DNA of 64,000 nucleotides from Proteus hauseri ATCC 700826 (GTDB lineage Bacteria; Pseudomonadota; Gammaproteobacteria; Enterobacterales; Enterobacteriaceae): assembly GCF_001654965.1 (NCBI RefSeq), contig NZ_LXEV01000018.1, positions 124,001 to 188,000 of the forward strand. The letters are read 5' to 3'. This document shows positions 29,053-38,934 of this stretch, piece after piece. A program made the translations under genes and the position numbers. The notes beneath the pieces were generated by a model. The model searched no databases. It was not told the origin of the DNA and saw only the letters and a program-made list of their open reading frames with translations. Position 1 is the first letter of the stretch; each line of letters begins with the position of its first letter.

Positions 29053-29294
29053 TTAAAGTTCTCTTTTTTGCTCAAGTTCGTGAACTAGTGGGTGTTGATT
29101 CATTAGAACTACCCTGTGAATACAAAACAGTAAATGATTTGCGTAATGCATTGATTGCTAAAGGTAAACGGTGGTCATTAGCACTGGAAGATGGCAAATT
29201 ACTTTCAGCCGTTAATCAATCTTTTGTACAAGGTGAACATGTTCTTTGTGATGGTGATGAAATTGCCTTTTTTCCACCGGTAACAGGAGGATAA
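29049..29294 (+). CDS. moaD: Molybdopterin synthase sulfur-carrier subunit MoaD
   Basis: An 81-residue ubiquitin-like protein whose C-terminal Gly-Gly (FFPPVTGG) is adenylated by MoeB and thiocarboxylated to donate sulfur. The start overlaps the moaC stop. The ending [13 protein letters not shown] is diagnostic. Its partner MoaE is the next gene, 1 bp later, and its activator MoeB is encoded at 61 kb. Confidence 0.96.
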   Translation: MIKVLFFAQVRELVGVDSLELPCEYKTVNDLRNALIAKGKRWSLALEDGKLLSAVNQSFVQGEHVLCDGDEIAFFPPVTGG

Positions 29295-29295
29295 A

Positions 29296-29757
29296 ATGAG
29301 CGCCGTAACGCATATTTCTGTTCAAACTGAAAATTTTAGTGTTGGTGAGCAATATCAATGGTTATCTGAATGTGAAAGTGACGGTGCTGTTGTCACTTTT
29401 ACCGGTAAAGTACGCAACCATAATTTAGGCGATGCCGTAAGTGCACTAACTTTAGAGCACTACCCTGGCATGACAGAAAAAGCGCTGCACGATATTGTCA
29501 CCGAAGCTCGTTCTCGTTGGCCTTTACAGCGTATTAGTGTTATTCATCGAGTTGGTCGATTAAATATTGGTGAAGAAATTGTGTTTGTAGGAGTAACCAG
29601 CTCTCATCGCAATAGTGCTTTTGAATCCGCTGAATTTATTATGGATTTTTTAAAAACGCGTGCACCATTTTGGAAAAAAGAAGGTTTATCTGAAGATAAT
29701 GAACGTTGGGTAGATGCTCGTCAAAGTGATCACGACTCTGCCGAGCGCTGGGAATAA
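29296..29757 (+). CDS. moaE: Molybdopterin synthase catalytic subunit MoaE
   Basis: A 153-residue subunit that forms the MoaD2E2 heterotetramer and converts cPMP to molybdopterin. VVTFTGKVRNHNLGD, the LEHYPGMTEKAL motif, HRVGRLNIGEEIVFVGVTSSHR and the catalytic-lysine region KTRAPFWKKE are all conserved. A good ribosome site, AGGAGG, overlaps the end of moaD. Last gene of the operon; a small ATGTAGT/ACTACAT hairpin follows at 29762-29784. Confidence 0.96.
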   Translation: MSAVTHISVQTENFSVGEQYQWLSECESDGAVVTFTGKVRNHNLGDAVSALTLEHYPGMTEKALHDIVTEARSRWPLQRISVIHRVGRLNIGEEIVFVGVTSSHRNSAFESAEFIMDFLKTRAPFWKKEGLSEDNERWVDARQSDHDSAERWE

Positions 29758-29947
29758 ATTGATGTAGTTAATTAAACACTACATTAATTTACCTAAATTT
29801 ATTTTCTGGTGACATTTCATACAGTTTATTTCGTGGAAATGTAAAATCAGTGTGATAAAATTAAATCCTAATGAGCTAACCATTAGCTCTTTACTGAAAA
29901 CGTTATTACTAAACCTAACGTATCACTATGATTAAAGGGTAATCATC

Positions 29948-30658
29948 ATGGATCGATTTTCACGTTCAAATGATTCAATAGTGCAGCGCACCGGTTCTGG
30001 CTTACAAACCTTTATGGCTCAGGTTTATGGTTGGATGACGGTAGGGCTGTTACTGACAGCGTTTGTTGCTCTTTATGTAGCATCAAGCGAAACATTACTT
30101 TCAATGATTTTTTCTAGCAATATCGTCTTTTTTGGTCTGATTATTGCTCAGTTAGGATTAGTGTTTGTATTATCGGGAATGGTTCATAAAATGAGTGGCG
30201 CTGTAGCAACAACACTATTTATGCTCTATTCTGCGTTAACGGGTATCACTATTTCTAGCGTATTAATTGTTTACACTGCGTCTTCTGTTGCGAGCACTTT
30301 CTTTATTTGTGCAGCAATGTTTGGTGCACTAAGTGTTTATGGTTATACCACTAAGCGTAGCTTAACCGGTATGGGTAGCTTCCTGTTTATGGGGCTTATT
30401 GGTATCCTGCTTGCATCACTGGTTAACTTCTGGCTGAAAAGCCCGATGATGCATATGATCATCTCTTATGCTGGTGTGTTGATTTTCGCAGGCTTAACGG
30501 CTTACGATACTCAAAAGCTGAAAGATATGGGTAGTGAAATTAACCAAGAAGATAAAGAAAATATGCGTCGTTACTCAATTATGGGTGCATTAACGCTTTA
30601 TTTAGATTTCATCAACCTATTCTTAATGTTACTGCGTATTTTAGGAGATCGTCGTTAA
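29948..30658 (+). CDS. ybhL: Bax-inhibitor-1 family membrane protein YbhL
   Basis: A 236-residue inner-membrane protein with seven hydrophobic segments, of the UPF0005/BI-1 family that includes E. coli YbhL and YccA. The C-terminal signature FAGLTAYDTQKLKDM and the ending LDFINLFLMLLRILGDRR are typical. The MDRFSRSNDSIVQRTGSGLQ start resembles YbhL. Some family members are calcium-leak channels; the bacterial role of YbhL is unclear. AAGGG at 29936-29940 precedes the ATG. Same place as in E. coli, after moaE. Confidence 0.9.
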   Translation: MDRFSRSNDSIVQRTGSGLQTFMAQVYGWMTVGLLLTAFVALYVASSETLLSMIFSSNIVFFGLIIAQLGLVFVLSGMVHKMSGAVATTLFMLYSALTGITISSVLIVYTASSVASTFFICAAMFGALSVYGYTTKRSLTGMGSFLFMGLIGILLASLVNFWLKSPMMHMIISYAGVLIFAGLTAYDTQKLKDMGSEINQEDKENMRRYSIMGALTLYLDFINLFLMLLRILGDRR

Positions 30659-30702
30659 TTTCGATGATATCCACTAAAAAAGCGATTTAGCTTTTATCGA
30701 TA

Positions 30703-30740
30703 CAAAAAATCCCACAGCTAAATAGGTTGTGGGATTTTTT
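30703..30740. terminator. Bidirectional terminator between ybhL and the YheO-like regulator
   Basis: AAAAATCCCACA and TGTGGGATTTTT form the stem around a short GCTAAATAGGT loop, with A and T runs on the two sides. Confidence 0.9.
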
Positions 30741-30754
30741 ATTATTGCTATTAA

Positions 30755-31408
30755 TTATTCTTGTGAATTTATTTTTCGAATATGTTTATAGATTGTTGCT
30801 GAACTTATACCTAATTCTGTGGATACAATTTTATGTGCTGCTGAAAATTCAAACATACCACAATCATGCAACTCTTTGATTATTTCGAAATTTTTATTTT
30901 TACTCGGTATGTTTTTATTTGAGTAAACAGTATTCTTAATTGGTTCTAAATGATCTAGTATTAATTTGTTCACATCCTGTGAGAAATTTTCATTTTTTGA
31001 ATTATTATTTGCATTAATTAATTCAACCATCGCATTTAAAGGCATATCTAATGCCAAATTCATACAAACCATACCTATTGGCTGATCATCTAAATTCATA
31101 ATTAGCGTTGAAGATGAACGAAATGGGCGAATATTTTTCATATTAAAATAAACTTCCCAAGACGAATGTTTCTTTCTAAAGCCAGCCAGCTTCTCAAGAG
31201 CGATGTTTGTAACAGGTGCACCAATAGTTCTGCCTGTGATATGTCCATTTGCAATATGGATTACAGAGCTGTGTAAATCTTCGAAGCTGTGTAAGACAAC
31301 TTCACAATAAGGCCCAAAAAACTCGCCCAGACAATCAATCATCGGAATATAAGAACGAAGAAGCTTACGATCATCTTCTGTAAATGTATGATTTATATTT
31401 ATATCCAT
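30755..31408 (-). CDS. YheO/DauR-like PAS-HTH transcriptional regulator
   Basis: A 217-residue putative DNA-binding regulator. Residues about 15-125 match the YheO-like PAS domain: LGEFFGPYCEVVLHSFEDLHSSVIHIANGHITGR and IRPFRSSSTLIMNLDDQPIGMVCMNLAL. The C-terminal 40 residues form a helix-turn-helix (AAHKIVSTELGISSATIYKHIRKI). The family includes DauR, repressor of D-arginine utilisation in Pseudomonas. It is divergent from a RidA / MFS / TIM-barrel operon, the usual position of its regulator; the effector is unknown. The DNA binding is inferred from the family. Confidence 0.82.
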   Translation of the reverse strand: MDININHTFTEDDRKLLRSYIPMIDCLGEFFGPYCEVVLHSFEDLHSSVIHIANGHITGRTIGAPVTNIALEKLAGFRKKHSSWEVYFNMKNIRPFRSSSTLIMNLDDQPIGMVCMNLALDMPLNAMVELINANNNSKNENFSQDVNKLILDHLEPIKNTVYSNKNIPSKNKNFEIIKELHDCGMFEFSAAHKIVSTELGISSATIYKHIRKINSQE

Positions 31409-31600
31409 ATTAAGTTACCCGCTCAAACTTTTCGTTAATTTTAGTCAAAGTGGTCAAATTATTCAACACTAACAACCTAAAAAAATTACTGAGTAAAATA
31501 TTTGTTTACTTAATCAAAAAATTGACGCCAATCACGGTTGGTAAGTTTTGTCTGTGGTTAAATACGCTCAAATAAACGCATCAACAAAGGTAAGTTAAAA

Positions 31601-31975
31601 ATGATCATCTCAACAGAAAATGCACCAAAAGCGATAGGCCCTTATTCACAAGCAAGAAAAGTGGGTTCAACACTCTATGTTTCTGGCTGTTGCCCATTTC
31701 ATCATCAAGATGGTTCAATTATTGGTGAAAACATTATTGAACAAGCTCATCAAGTGATGAAAAACTTACAAGCTATTGTTATCGCTGCTGGTTATTCAAT
31801 GGATGATATTGTGAAAACGACATGTTTTATAAGTGATATGGCTAATTTTGTACCTTTTAATGAAACGTATAAGTCTTACTTCAATGCAGGTATTTATCCA
31901 GCTCGTTCATGTGTAGAAGTTTCTCGATTGCCAAAAGATGTATTAATCGAAGTTGAAGCCGTTGTTGCAAGATAA
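31601..31975 (+). CDS. RidA/YjgF family imine deaminase
   Basis: A 124-residue trimeric enzyme family that hydrolyses reactive enamine/imine intermediates released by PLP enzymes. The N-terminal NAPKAIGPYSQA and the catalytic region PARSCVEVSRLPKDVLIEVEAV are present; Arg102 corresponds to the key substrate-binding Arg of RidA and Glu117 to the conserved late Glu. First gene of a likely operon with the MFS and TIM-barrel genes (13 and 47 bp gaps). As a dedicated copy it suggests that the pathway makes an imine or 2-aminoacrylate-type intermediate. AAGG precedes the ATG. Confidence 0.9.
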   Translation: MIISTENAPKAIGPYSQARKVGSTLYVSGCCPFHHQDGSIIGENIIEQAHQVMKNLQAIVIAAGYSMDDIVKTTCFISDMANFVPFNETYKSYFNAGIYPARSCVEVSRLPKDVLIEVEAVVAR

Positions 31976-31988
31976 ATAAGGTAACTTT

Positions 31989-33227
31989 ATGAATAAGTGG
32001 ATAAAACTCAGTTTTCTAATTTTAGGTGGCGGAACTATATTTAAACTGTCTAGTATGAAAGACGTTTTTTATGTTCCGATGCAACAAGATTGGGGATTGA
32101 CGAATGCTCAAATTGGTTTAGGGTTTACCGTTTACACTATAGTCCAAACTATTGGCCTTTTTTCATCACTTTATATTGCAGATAGATTTTCTAAAAAGAT
32201 CCTACTACCTGTAGGCCTGATAGGCGTTGGATTATGTGGGGCATATTTATCCACGCTTCCTTCTTTTACTGGTTATTTAATTAGTTTTGCTGTTATGGCT
32301 CTGTTTGCTGATGTCATATATTGGCCAGTACTATTAAAAGCCGTTAGATTATTAGGAAATAAAGAAGAACAGGGGCGTTTATTTGGCTTTTTAGAAGCAG
32401 GGCGTGGCATTGTTGATGTTATTATTGCTTCTGGCGCTCTCTATGTTTTCGTCTTATTTGGCGAAGGCAAGGAAGGGATGCAGGCTGGACTTATATTCTA
32501 TACCATAACAACCATTGTGATAGGTGTTATTACTTATTTTATTGTCGATGATGATAAAACAGTCGCAGATAATACAGTTGATGCAAATAAAAAAGTATTT
32601 GAAGGAATTAAAAGTGTAATTAAATGCCCTAACTTATGGTTAGCCTCTATGACAATATTCTTTATTTATTCAGCATATTGTGGCTTAACTTATTTTATTC
32701 CATTCCTTAAAGATATTTATGCACTTCCAATTGCTTTAGTTGGCGCATACGGAATTATTAACCAGTACGCATTAAAAATGGTCGGCGGGCCAATTGGTGG
32801 CTTTTTATCAGATAAAGTATTTAGATCGCCAACCAAGTTTTTGCAGTTCACTTCATTATTAGCTGCAATTGCAATGGCAATCTTTATGTTTTTACCTCAT
32901 GAAACTATGAATGTTTATTTAGGTATGGCGGCAACATTAGGATTCGGTGCAATTATTTTCTCACAAAGAGCTATTTTCTTTGCACCAATGGAAGAGATTG
33001 GTACTAAACGTGAATATGCAGGTTCTGCAATGGCATTTGCATGTATTTTAGGTTATATGCCAGCGATGTTTGCTTATGCAGTTTATGGTTCTTTCTTAGA
33101 TAATTACCCAGGAATTAAAGGCTATAATTTTGTTTTTAGTATGATGATTATATTTAGTTTATTAGCCTACACAACCGCAAAAATATTATCTAAGCGTATT
33201 AAACAAAGAAATGAAACAAACGCATAA
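31989..33227 (+). CDS. YihN-like major facilitator superfamily transporter
   Basis: A 412-residue inner-membrane transporter with about 12 hydrophobic segments. GGGTIFKLSSMKDVFYVPMQ, VIYWPVLLKAVRLLGNKEEQ, RLFGFLEAGRGIVDVI and ALVGAYGIINQYALKMVGGP closely track E. coli YihN, whose substrate is not established. YihN is related to organophosphate-antiporter-type MFS proteins. It lies between ridA and a TIM-barrel enzyme, so it probably imports that pathway's substrate. GTAAC-rich spacer, with a weak SD (AAGG at 31979-31982). Confidence 0.85.
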   Translation: MNKWIKLSFLILGGGTIFKLSSMKDVFYVPMQQDWGLTNAQIGLGFTVYTIVQTIGLFSSLYIADRFSKKILLPVGLIGVGLCGAYLSTLPSFTGYLISFAVMALFADVIYWPVLLKAVRLLGNKEEQGRLFGFLEAGRGIVDVIIASGALYVFVLFGEGKEGMQAGLIFYTITTIVIGVITYFIVDDDKTVADNTVDANKKVFEGIKSVIKCPNLWLASMTIFFIYSAYCGLTYFIPFLKDIYALPIALVGAYGIINQYALKMVGGPIGGFLSDKVFRSPTKFLQFTSLLAAIAMAIFMFLPHETMNVYLGMAATLGFGAIIFSQRAIFFAPMEEIGTKREYAGSAMAFACILGYMPAMFAYAVYGSFLDNYPGIKGYNFVFSMMIIFSLLAYTTAKILSKRIKQRNETNA

Positions 33228-33274
33228 TAAAAAATAATGAATTAATTCAATTAAAAGTATTTAAGGTAAATATT

Positions 33275-34249
33275 ATGACACCGATTGAAGCAAAAAAAAT
33301 AATTGAAAGAGCGGACTCTATACCTTTATATTTACACGCATATGCTTTTCATTTAAATATGAGAAAAGAACGCGTGTTACCTAATGATTTATTAGAGCTT
33401 GCAAAGCAAAAATCACTTACAGGTGCCAAAATACATGTGGAAGATGGTGAAACTCAATCTCTGTGTATGATGAATGATAGTGAATTAATAGCTTTTGGTG
33501 AAAAAGTTAAAGAATATGGATTAGATCTTAAAATTGAAACCAGTTCTTCAGAAGCAAAAGCAATAGATAAAGCGGTCGATATTGCACTAAAAACAAAAGC
33601 AAGTTCAATTCGTTTTTATCCTAGATACGAAGGACATTTGCAGGATGTTTTAGCGAAAGTTAGTGCTGATATTCAATATATTAAAAAGCAGTATGAGAAT
33701 ACAGGGCTGAAGTTTGTTATTGAACAACATGAAGATTTAAAAAGTTATGAATTAAATCGCCTTGTTGAAGAGGCTAATTTTGCTAATTTTTCATTATTAT
33801 TTGATTTCGGTAATATGTTCAATGCAAATGAATTACCACTTGAAGCATTTGATAATATGAAAAATAATATTACTCAAGTACATATGAAAGATGCGGTGAA
33901 AGTTCCAGAGGGTAAAGGATTTGGCCATAGAGCGAGTCTTTCTGGAAAAGGTGAAGTACCAATTAAGACATTATTAAAACAATTAATCTGTTTAGGTGAT
34001 GATAAACCTCAAATTGAATCTTTTGGTTTAGAGGAGGAGGTTGATTACTATGCACCCGCTTTTCGTTTTGATGATGAAGGTGATAATCCGTGGATCCCTT
34101 ATCGAGGTGCAAGTGAAACGCCAATGCCTGTAGAAGGTTTAGATGCTCGTTTAGAAAAAGAAATTAATGATGCAATGAATCAAATCGATTTTATAAGAAA
34201 TTTAATACAAGAATTAAAAGAAGAAGCAAAGTTAGTATTAAATAGATAA
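33275..34249 (+). CDS. TIM-barrel protein of the sugar-phosphate isomerase/epimerase-like family
   Basis: A 324-residue cytoplasmic protein resembling xylose-isomerase-like TIM barrels (AP endonuclease 2 family). Pattern elements: FVIEQHEDLKS with Glu/His, LLFDFGNMFNANE, ITQVHMKDAV and a late Glu in KPQIESFGLEEE, the usual metal-binding Glu-Asp-His-Glu set of the fold. The C-terminal 30 residues look like a long helix. The exact substrate is not recognisable. TAAGG at 33263-33267 precedes the ATG. Third gene after ridA and the YihN-like transporter; probably the catabolic enzyme of the locus. Downstream 34250-34413 is AT-rich without a gene. Confidence 0.75.
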   Translation: MTPIEAKKIIERADSIPLYLHAYAFHLNMRKERVLPNDLLELAKQKSLTGAKIHVEDGETQSLCMMNDSELIAFGEKVKEYGLDLKIETSSSEAKAIDKAVDIALKTKASSIRFYPRYEGHLQDVLAKVSADIQYIKKQYENTGLKFVIEQHEDLKSYELNRLVEEANFANFSLLFDFGNMFNANELPLEAFDNMKNNITQVHMKDAVKVPEGKGFGHRASLSGKGEVPIKTLLKQLICLGDDKPQIESFGLEEEVDYYAPAFRFDDEGDNPWIPYRGASETPMPVEGLDARLEKEINDAMNQIDFIRNLIQELKEEAKLVLNR

Positions 34250-34413
34250 ACATTAAAGAGAAAGATTTTAATAGAAAATAATAAATAAAAAGATATTAAA
34301 TAATAGGGAATTTATTATATATCTAATCACTATTTATATTTTCAAAATGACTTAACTGGTATTAAATAACCCACGTTATTATATGTGGGTTATTTTTTAG
34401 TTAAATAATTTAC

Positions 34414-34854
34414 CTAATTATTTCTTAGCCAAGGTGTAATGGTTAATCCTACTAGCATTCCTTCCGGGCTTAATAAACGCGTTACTGTTTGGCCCCAAGG
34501 CTCTATACGATTGTCGACTAATAATTGATAACCTTTTTGTTTTAAGGTTTCAGTGGCAGTTTCAATATTATTAACTTCGAACTCAATCCAACTTTGTGGA
34601 ATGGGAAGTGTTTCAGGCCAATTACTATGATTGAAACAAGAAATAGCAGCTTGTGCTAATGGCCATAATGCAAAATGCTTAACACCCTTTAATTCACCTT
34701 CAGGTGTTAATAAATAATCGCTGTTTTCTTCTATGGGTTTTAAAGGAAGTTTAAGCGTTTCTTTATAAAATTCTTGGCTTTGTGCATTATCACGGGTGAT
34801 AGGACCAAATCCTGCAATAAATAACACATCAATATCAGAGATAAGAAGAGTCAT
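34414..34854 (-). CDS. VOC (glyoxalase/dioxygenase-fold) family protein
   Basis: A 146-residue protein with the paired beta-alpha-beta-beta-beta pattern of the vicinal-oxygen-chelate superfamily: DNAQSQEFYKETLKLPLKP near the start, and FEVNNIETATETLKQKGYQLLVDNRIEPWGQTVTRLLSPEGMLVGLTITPWL at the end (described as separate elements of one domain). Relatives include bleomycin-resistance and glyoxalase-I-like proteins; the function here is not known. Separated by 30 bp from ybhR upstream on the same strand, so it may be the last gene of the ybhGFSR unit. Confidence 0.8.
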   Translation of the reverse strand: MTLLISDIDVLFIAGFGPITRDNAQSQEFYKETLKLPLKPIEENSDYLLTPEGELKGVKHFALWPLAQAAISCFNHSNWPETLPIPQSWIEFEVNNIETATETLKQKGYQLLVDNRIEPWGQTVTRLLSPEGMLVGLTITPWLRNN

Positions 34855-34884
34855 TAAATATTCCTTTAAATTAATTGTAATGGT

Positions 34885-35994
34885 TTAAGCGATCTTTCTT
34901 CGGAAAAGATAATACGCAATAGCGCCAGTGATTATCGCTATTACCATTAACGGCCATAAACTGTGCCATATAACAGTAATGTCGGCATTTTTAAGATAGA
35001 TCTGTTTTGTGATATCAGTGAAGTGTCGAATAGGATTTATCCACGTGGCTTTCTGTAGCCATACCGGCATATTTTCTACTGGTGAAATATAGCCCGATAA
35101 TAATACTGCTGGCATCATAAATACGAATACACCAATAAATGCCTGCTGTTGCGTAGAACTGATTGCTGATATTAATAATCCAAAACCCACCAACGATAAA
35201 CCATAAATCAACATGGTAAAGTAGAATAATAATAGCGAGCCTGAAAAAGGAATTTGATAACCAAAAATACCAATAATAAGCACAATGGTACCTTGAACAG
35301 CGGCAACTACCATTGCAGGTACGGCTTTACCAATAAATATTTGCCAGGTCGATAAAGGCGAGACTAACAACTGATCTAACGTACCTTGTTCGCGTTCACG
35401 CGCCACAGAAAGCGAAGTGACAATCATTACACCAATAGTAATGATCAAGGCGACTAATGAAGGCACAATAAACCATTTGTAATTAAGGTTTGGGTTATAC
35501 CAATTACGTACAACTAATTCGCTTTTATTCAGTAATGAAGGACTGTTACCTGAAAGTTCGACTTGGTAATTTTGCACAATTTGCTGAATGTAATTAGCAG
35601 CAATTTGCGCGCTATTTGAATTACGGCCATCTAGGATTAATTGCAATTTAGTCGGAACACCACTGGTTAAGTCAGCACTAAAGTTTTGTGGAAAACGCAC
35701 TAACAAAAGCGCTTTACGATTATCTATGGTTTCTTTAATTTCATATTCATTTTTAAGCAACAATGTTTGAGAAAATGCACTAGCTTTAGCTATTCTTTGC
35801 GTTAACTCAATGGATTGTTTTCCGTTATCTTCATTGAAAATAGCCACTGATGCATTAGTCACATCAAGCGTTGCGGCAAAAGGAAATAATACCATCTGAA
35901 AGATAACTGGCATGATTAAAATCGCGCGAGTTTGAGGCTCTTGTAGTAATGATTGCAGCTCTTTCATTATTAAAGTGAGCAGCCGATAAAACAT
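34885..35994 (-). CDS. ybhR: YbhR, ABC-2 type permease of the YbhGFSR exporter
   Basis: A 369-residue membrane permease; E. coli YbhFSR works as a multidrug (e.g. cefoperazone/tetracycline-related) and possibly Na+/Li+ exporter. One N-terminal membrane helix (about 23-45), a large periplasmic segment ([22 protein letters not shown]), then five helices with the ABC-2 hallmark [27 protein letters not shown]. Matches E. coli YbhR over its whole length. It lies 12 bp after ybhS on the minus strand. Confidence 0.93.
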   Translation of the reverse strand: MFYRLLTLIMKELQSLLQEPQTRAILIMPVIFQMVLFPFAATLDVTNASVAIFNEDNGKQSIELTQRIAKASAFSQTLLLKNEYEIKETIDNRKALLLVRFPQNFSADLTSGVPTKLQLILDGRNSNSAQIAANYIQQIVQNYQVELSGNSPSLLNKSELVVRNWYNPNLNYKWFIVPSLVALIITIGVMIVTSLSVAREREQGTLDQLLVSPLSTWQIFIGKAVPAMVVAAVQGTIVLIIGIFGYQIPFSGSLLLFYFTMLIYGLSLVGFGLLISAISSTQQQAFIGVFVFMMPAVLLSGYISPVENMPVWLQKATWINPIRHFTDITKQIYLKNADITVIWHSLWPLMVIAIITGAIAYYLFRRKIA

Positions 35995-36006
35995 AAGTAT
36001 GCTCCT

Positions 36007-37158
36007 TTAATCTAAACGACGTCGTGTTGCCCACGCCGTTAAGCCAATAAAAAAGATTGCTGAAATAATCAGTAACCACATATCTAACATTAAAATCAGT
36101 GGAATATCACCAGCAAGAAATAGTGTTTGTAAGCTGCTAACAAAATAACGAGCTGGAATAAAATAAGTCACTACTTGTATAAAAAATGGCATGCTATCAA
36201 TTTCAAAAACAAAGCCTGATAACATTATGGCGGGTAAAAACGCAGCATTAAGTGAAATCATTGCAGCATTAAATTGATTACGGGTTAAGGTTGAAATAAG
36301 TAACCCCATCCCTAATGCGGTAGCTAAGAAAAGTGAAGTAATACCAGCTAATATCCACAATGATCCGCGATAAGGCACACCAAGCACAAAAACAGTTACG
36401 ACCATACAAAGCACCATAACAAAGCTACCAAGTACTTGGTAAGGAATAAGCTTAGAGAGCAATAGTTCGGTACGGGTAATTTGTGTTGAAAGCAATGCTT
36501 CCATCGTGCCACGTTCCCATTCACGCGCAATGACTAATGAAGTTAAAATTGCACCTACCACAGTAATAATAATGGTTACAGCACCAGGAATAATATAGTG
36601 CTGACTAATAGCCGCAGGGTTAAACCAATAACGAGGTTCAACTTCAATTAATAAAGTTGTATCAATACCTTTACTTAACGCTTGCTGTTGTAGCCAAACT
36701 TGCCATACGCCTTTAGTATAAGCCTGCACAAAATTAGCGGTATTTGGTTCACTGCCATCAGTAATAACTTGAATTGGTGCTTCGGTATCTTGTCTGGCCA
36801 GTAGTTCAGCAAAATTAACAGGAATAACCACAATGCCTCGAATTTGCCCTGCTTGCATTTTATCAATTAATAACTGACGATTATCACTAATAGTCGCATT
36901 TATATACGGGGAATTAGTAAAGGTATAAACCAGTTCTTGCGCGGGTTGGCTTTGCTGATTAGTTAAAATGCCAAGGTTTAATTTGCTTGAATCTAAATTA
37001 ATACCGTAACCAAAAATAAAGAGCAATGTCAGCGGAATAACGATAGCAATTAAGGCACTACTAGGATCACGAGTTATTTGTTTAGTCTCTTTTAAGCAAA
37101 GTGCATATAAACGACGCCAAGAAAAGCGCACCGATGAAGATTGAGACGAATTATGCAT
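36007..37158 (-). CDS. ybhS: YbhS, ABC-2 type permease of the YbhGFSR exporter
   Basis: A 383-residue permease paired with YbhR. It begins [20 protein letters not shown] and has [20 protein letters not shown], a periplasmic [14 protein letters not shown] segment and the ABC-2 block [23 protein letters not shown]. The ATG at 37158 is chosen because GGGAG lies 8-12 nt upstream and the reading overlaps the ybhF stop by 8 bp; an in-frame start at 37203 would run 53 bp into ybhF. Family and order match E. coli ybhFSR. Confidence 0.92.
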   Translation of the reverse strand: MHNSSQSSSVRFSWRRLYALCLKETKQITRDPSSALIAIVIPLTLLFIFGYGINLDSSKLNLGILTNQQSQPAQELVYTFTNSPYINATISDNRQLLIDKMQAGQIRGIVVIPVNFAELLARQDTEAPIQVITDGSEPNTANFVQAYTKGVWQVWLQQQALSKGIDTTLLIEVEPRYWFNPAAISQHYIIPGAVTIIITVVGAILTSLVIAREWERGTMEALLSTQITRTELLLSKLIPYQVLGSFVMVLCMVVTVFVLGVPYRGSLWILAGITSLFLATALGMGLLISTLTRNQFNAAMISLNAAFLPAIMLSGFVFEIDSMPFFIQVVTYFIPARYFVSSLQTLFLAGDIPLILMLDMWLLIISAIFFIGLTAWATRRRLD

Positions 37159-38920
37159 GTTTTTCGCTCCCTTTATCATGTTGGTTTTCAAGTTGTTTAT
37201 CATAATTAAGGACTAACCCGATAAAGGCATCTTCCATTGAAGGCGTTGGGTTTTCTTTGGTCGCAACCATTTGTTTTAAAGCGTCAGGTTCGCCAGCTGC
37301 GATGATTTTCCCGCGATAAACTAAACCGATACGATCACAATATTCAGCCTCATCCATAAAGTGAGTAGTGACCATCACCGTAACGCCTTTATCTACCATA
37401 CCGTTAATGTGTAGCCAAAATTCACGACGCGTTAATGGATCAACGCCAGAGGTAGGTTCATCAAGAAATAAAATATCAGGTTCATGCATGAGTGAACAGG
37501 CAAGGGCGAGGCGCTGTTTATAACCTAAAGGCAGCTCTTCAGTAATTTGATTTACCATTGGCTGTAGACTAAATGCGGTTATCATGTCATGGATTTTATC
37601 GCGCTGCGGCTTACCATGTAGACCATAAACACCAGAAAAGAATTTTAAGTTCTGGCCTACTTTTAAATTACTATAAAGCGAAAATTTTTGTGCCATATAG
37701 CCTAAATGCTGACGGGCTTTGCCTGAACTTACTTTTAAATCCATACCTAAAACCAACGCCTTACCGCTGGTAGGTACTAACAAACCACACATCATTTTAA
37801 AGGTAGTCGATTTACCGGCACCATTAGGGCCTAATAAGCCGAAAATTTCACCACGCTTTACTTGAAAATCAACATGATCCGTTGCAGCAAACTGGCCAAA
37901 CATTTTGGTGAGTTGTTGTGCTTCAATAACCGTTTCATCAGGGTTTGGTGGAATTTGTGGCATGATTTCTGCTAACTCAGACTTATGAGAAGGGCCACCC
38001 CCTAATAAATCGATAAAAGCATCTTCAAAGCGAGGGGCTGCTGGTATGAGTTTAGCGTTGGGCATCTTTATGGCATTTAATAATGCTTGTTGGTCACACT
38101 CTTTTTTTATAATTAAGCGAGCAGACTGCCCTTGAATAACACCATCTGTAACTTGTGGCTGAATAATTGCTTGTTGCAGAACTTTTCTACGTTGATGACC
38201 TTCAACACTAAGTAAAAAAGAGCGGCCTGCCATTTTGGCCGTTAACTCTTGAGGAATACCGCTATAAAGCAACTTTCCTTTATTGAGTAAGAGAATATTT
38301 TTGCATTGTTCTGCTTCATCAAGGTAAGAAGTACTCCAGAGTATCAACATGCCATCACTTGCTAAAGCATGAACCATTTGCCAGAGTTCTCGGCGCGCAA
38401 TAGGGTCAACACCGACCCCTGGTTCATCAAGCAGCAAAACTTTAGGGTTGCCTAATAAAGCACAAGCAAGCCCTAGTTTTTGTTTCATACCACCAGAAAG
38501 ATTGCCCGCCAGGCGAGAAGTAAAACGGGTTAAATCAGTAAAGCTTAATAGTTGTTGATAAACTTTTTTACGTTCTTCACCAATCACATTTTTTAAATCA
38601 GCATAAAGATTTAAATTTTCTAATACCGTTAAATCTTCATATAAACCAAACTTTTGTGGCATATAACCAAGAATAGCTCTGACATCGTTGCTCTGTTTTT
38701 GCGGATCCATTCCTAAAATACGAATATCACCAGCGTCAGGTTTTAATAATCCTGCAAGCATACGAATTAATGTGGTTTTACCTGCACCATCAGGGCCAAC
38801 TAAACCCGTGACGGAGCCACCAGTGATAGTGGCTTTTAATGAGGAGACGGCTGGATTTTCTAATCCAGCAAAATGCTTCTCAACACCTTGTAGTTCGATA
38901 GTGTAATCAGCGTGTTCCAT
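37151..38920 (-). CDS. ybhF: YbhF, twin-domain ATPase of the YbhGFSR exporter
   Basis: A 589-residue ABC protein with two ATPase domains: first GPDGAGKTT near 42 with [12 protein letters not shown] and [12 protein letters not shown], then GPNGAGKST near 360 with [12 protein letters not shown] and [12 protein letters not shown]. The length is close to E. coli YbhF (578). The ATG at 38920 is chosen over the GTG at 38932 because GGAG sits 6 nt upstream of it and [17 protein letters not shown] aligns better. Fusion of two ATPases in one chain pairs with the two permeases YbhS and YbhR. It follows ybhG by 14 bp. Confidence 0.93.
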   Translation of the reverse strand: MEHADYTIELQGVEKHFAGLENPAVSSLKATITGGSVTGLVGPDGAGKTTLIRMLAGLLKPDAGDIRILGMDPQKQSNDVRAILGYMPQKFGLYEDLTVLENLNLYADLKNVIGEERKKVYQQLLSFTDLTRFTSRLAGNLSGGMKQKLGLACALLGNPKVLLLDEPGVGVDPIARRELWQMVHALASDGMLILWSTSYLDEAEQCKNILLLNKGKLLYSGIPQELTAKMAGRSFLLSVEGHQRRKVLQQAIIQPQVTDGVIQGQSARLIIKKECDQQALLNAIKMPNAKLIPAAPRFEDAFIDLLGGGPSHKSELAEIMPQIPPNPDETVIEAQQLTKMFGQFAATDHVDFQVKRGEIFGLLGPNGAGKSTTFKMMCGLLVPTSGKALVLGMDLKVSSGKARQHLGYMAQKFSLYSNLKVGQNLKFFSGVYGLHGKPQRDKIHDMITAFSLQPMVNQITEELPLGYKQRLALACSLMHEPDILFLDEPTSGVDPLTRREFWLHINGMVDKGVTVMVTTHFMDEAEYCDRIGLVYRGKIIAAGEPDALKQMVATKENPTPSMEDAFIGLVLNYDKQLENQHDKGSEKHA

Positions 38921-38934
38921 TTTGCTCTCCACAA

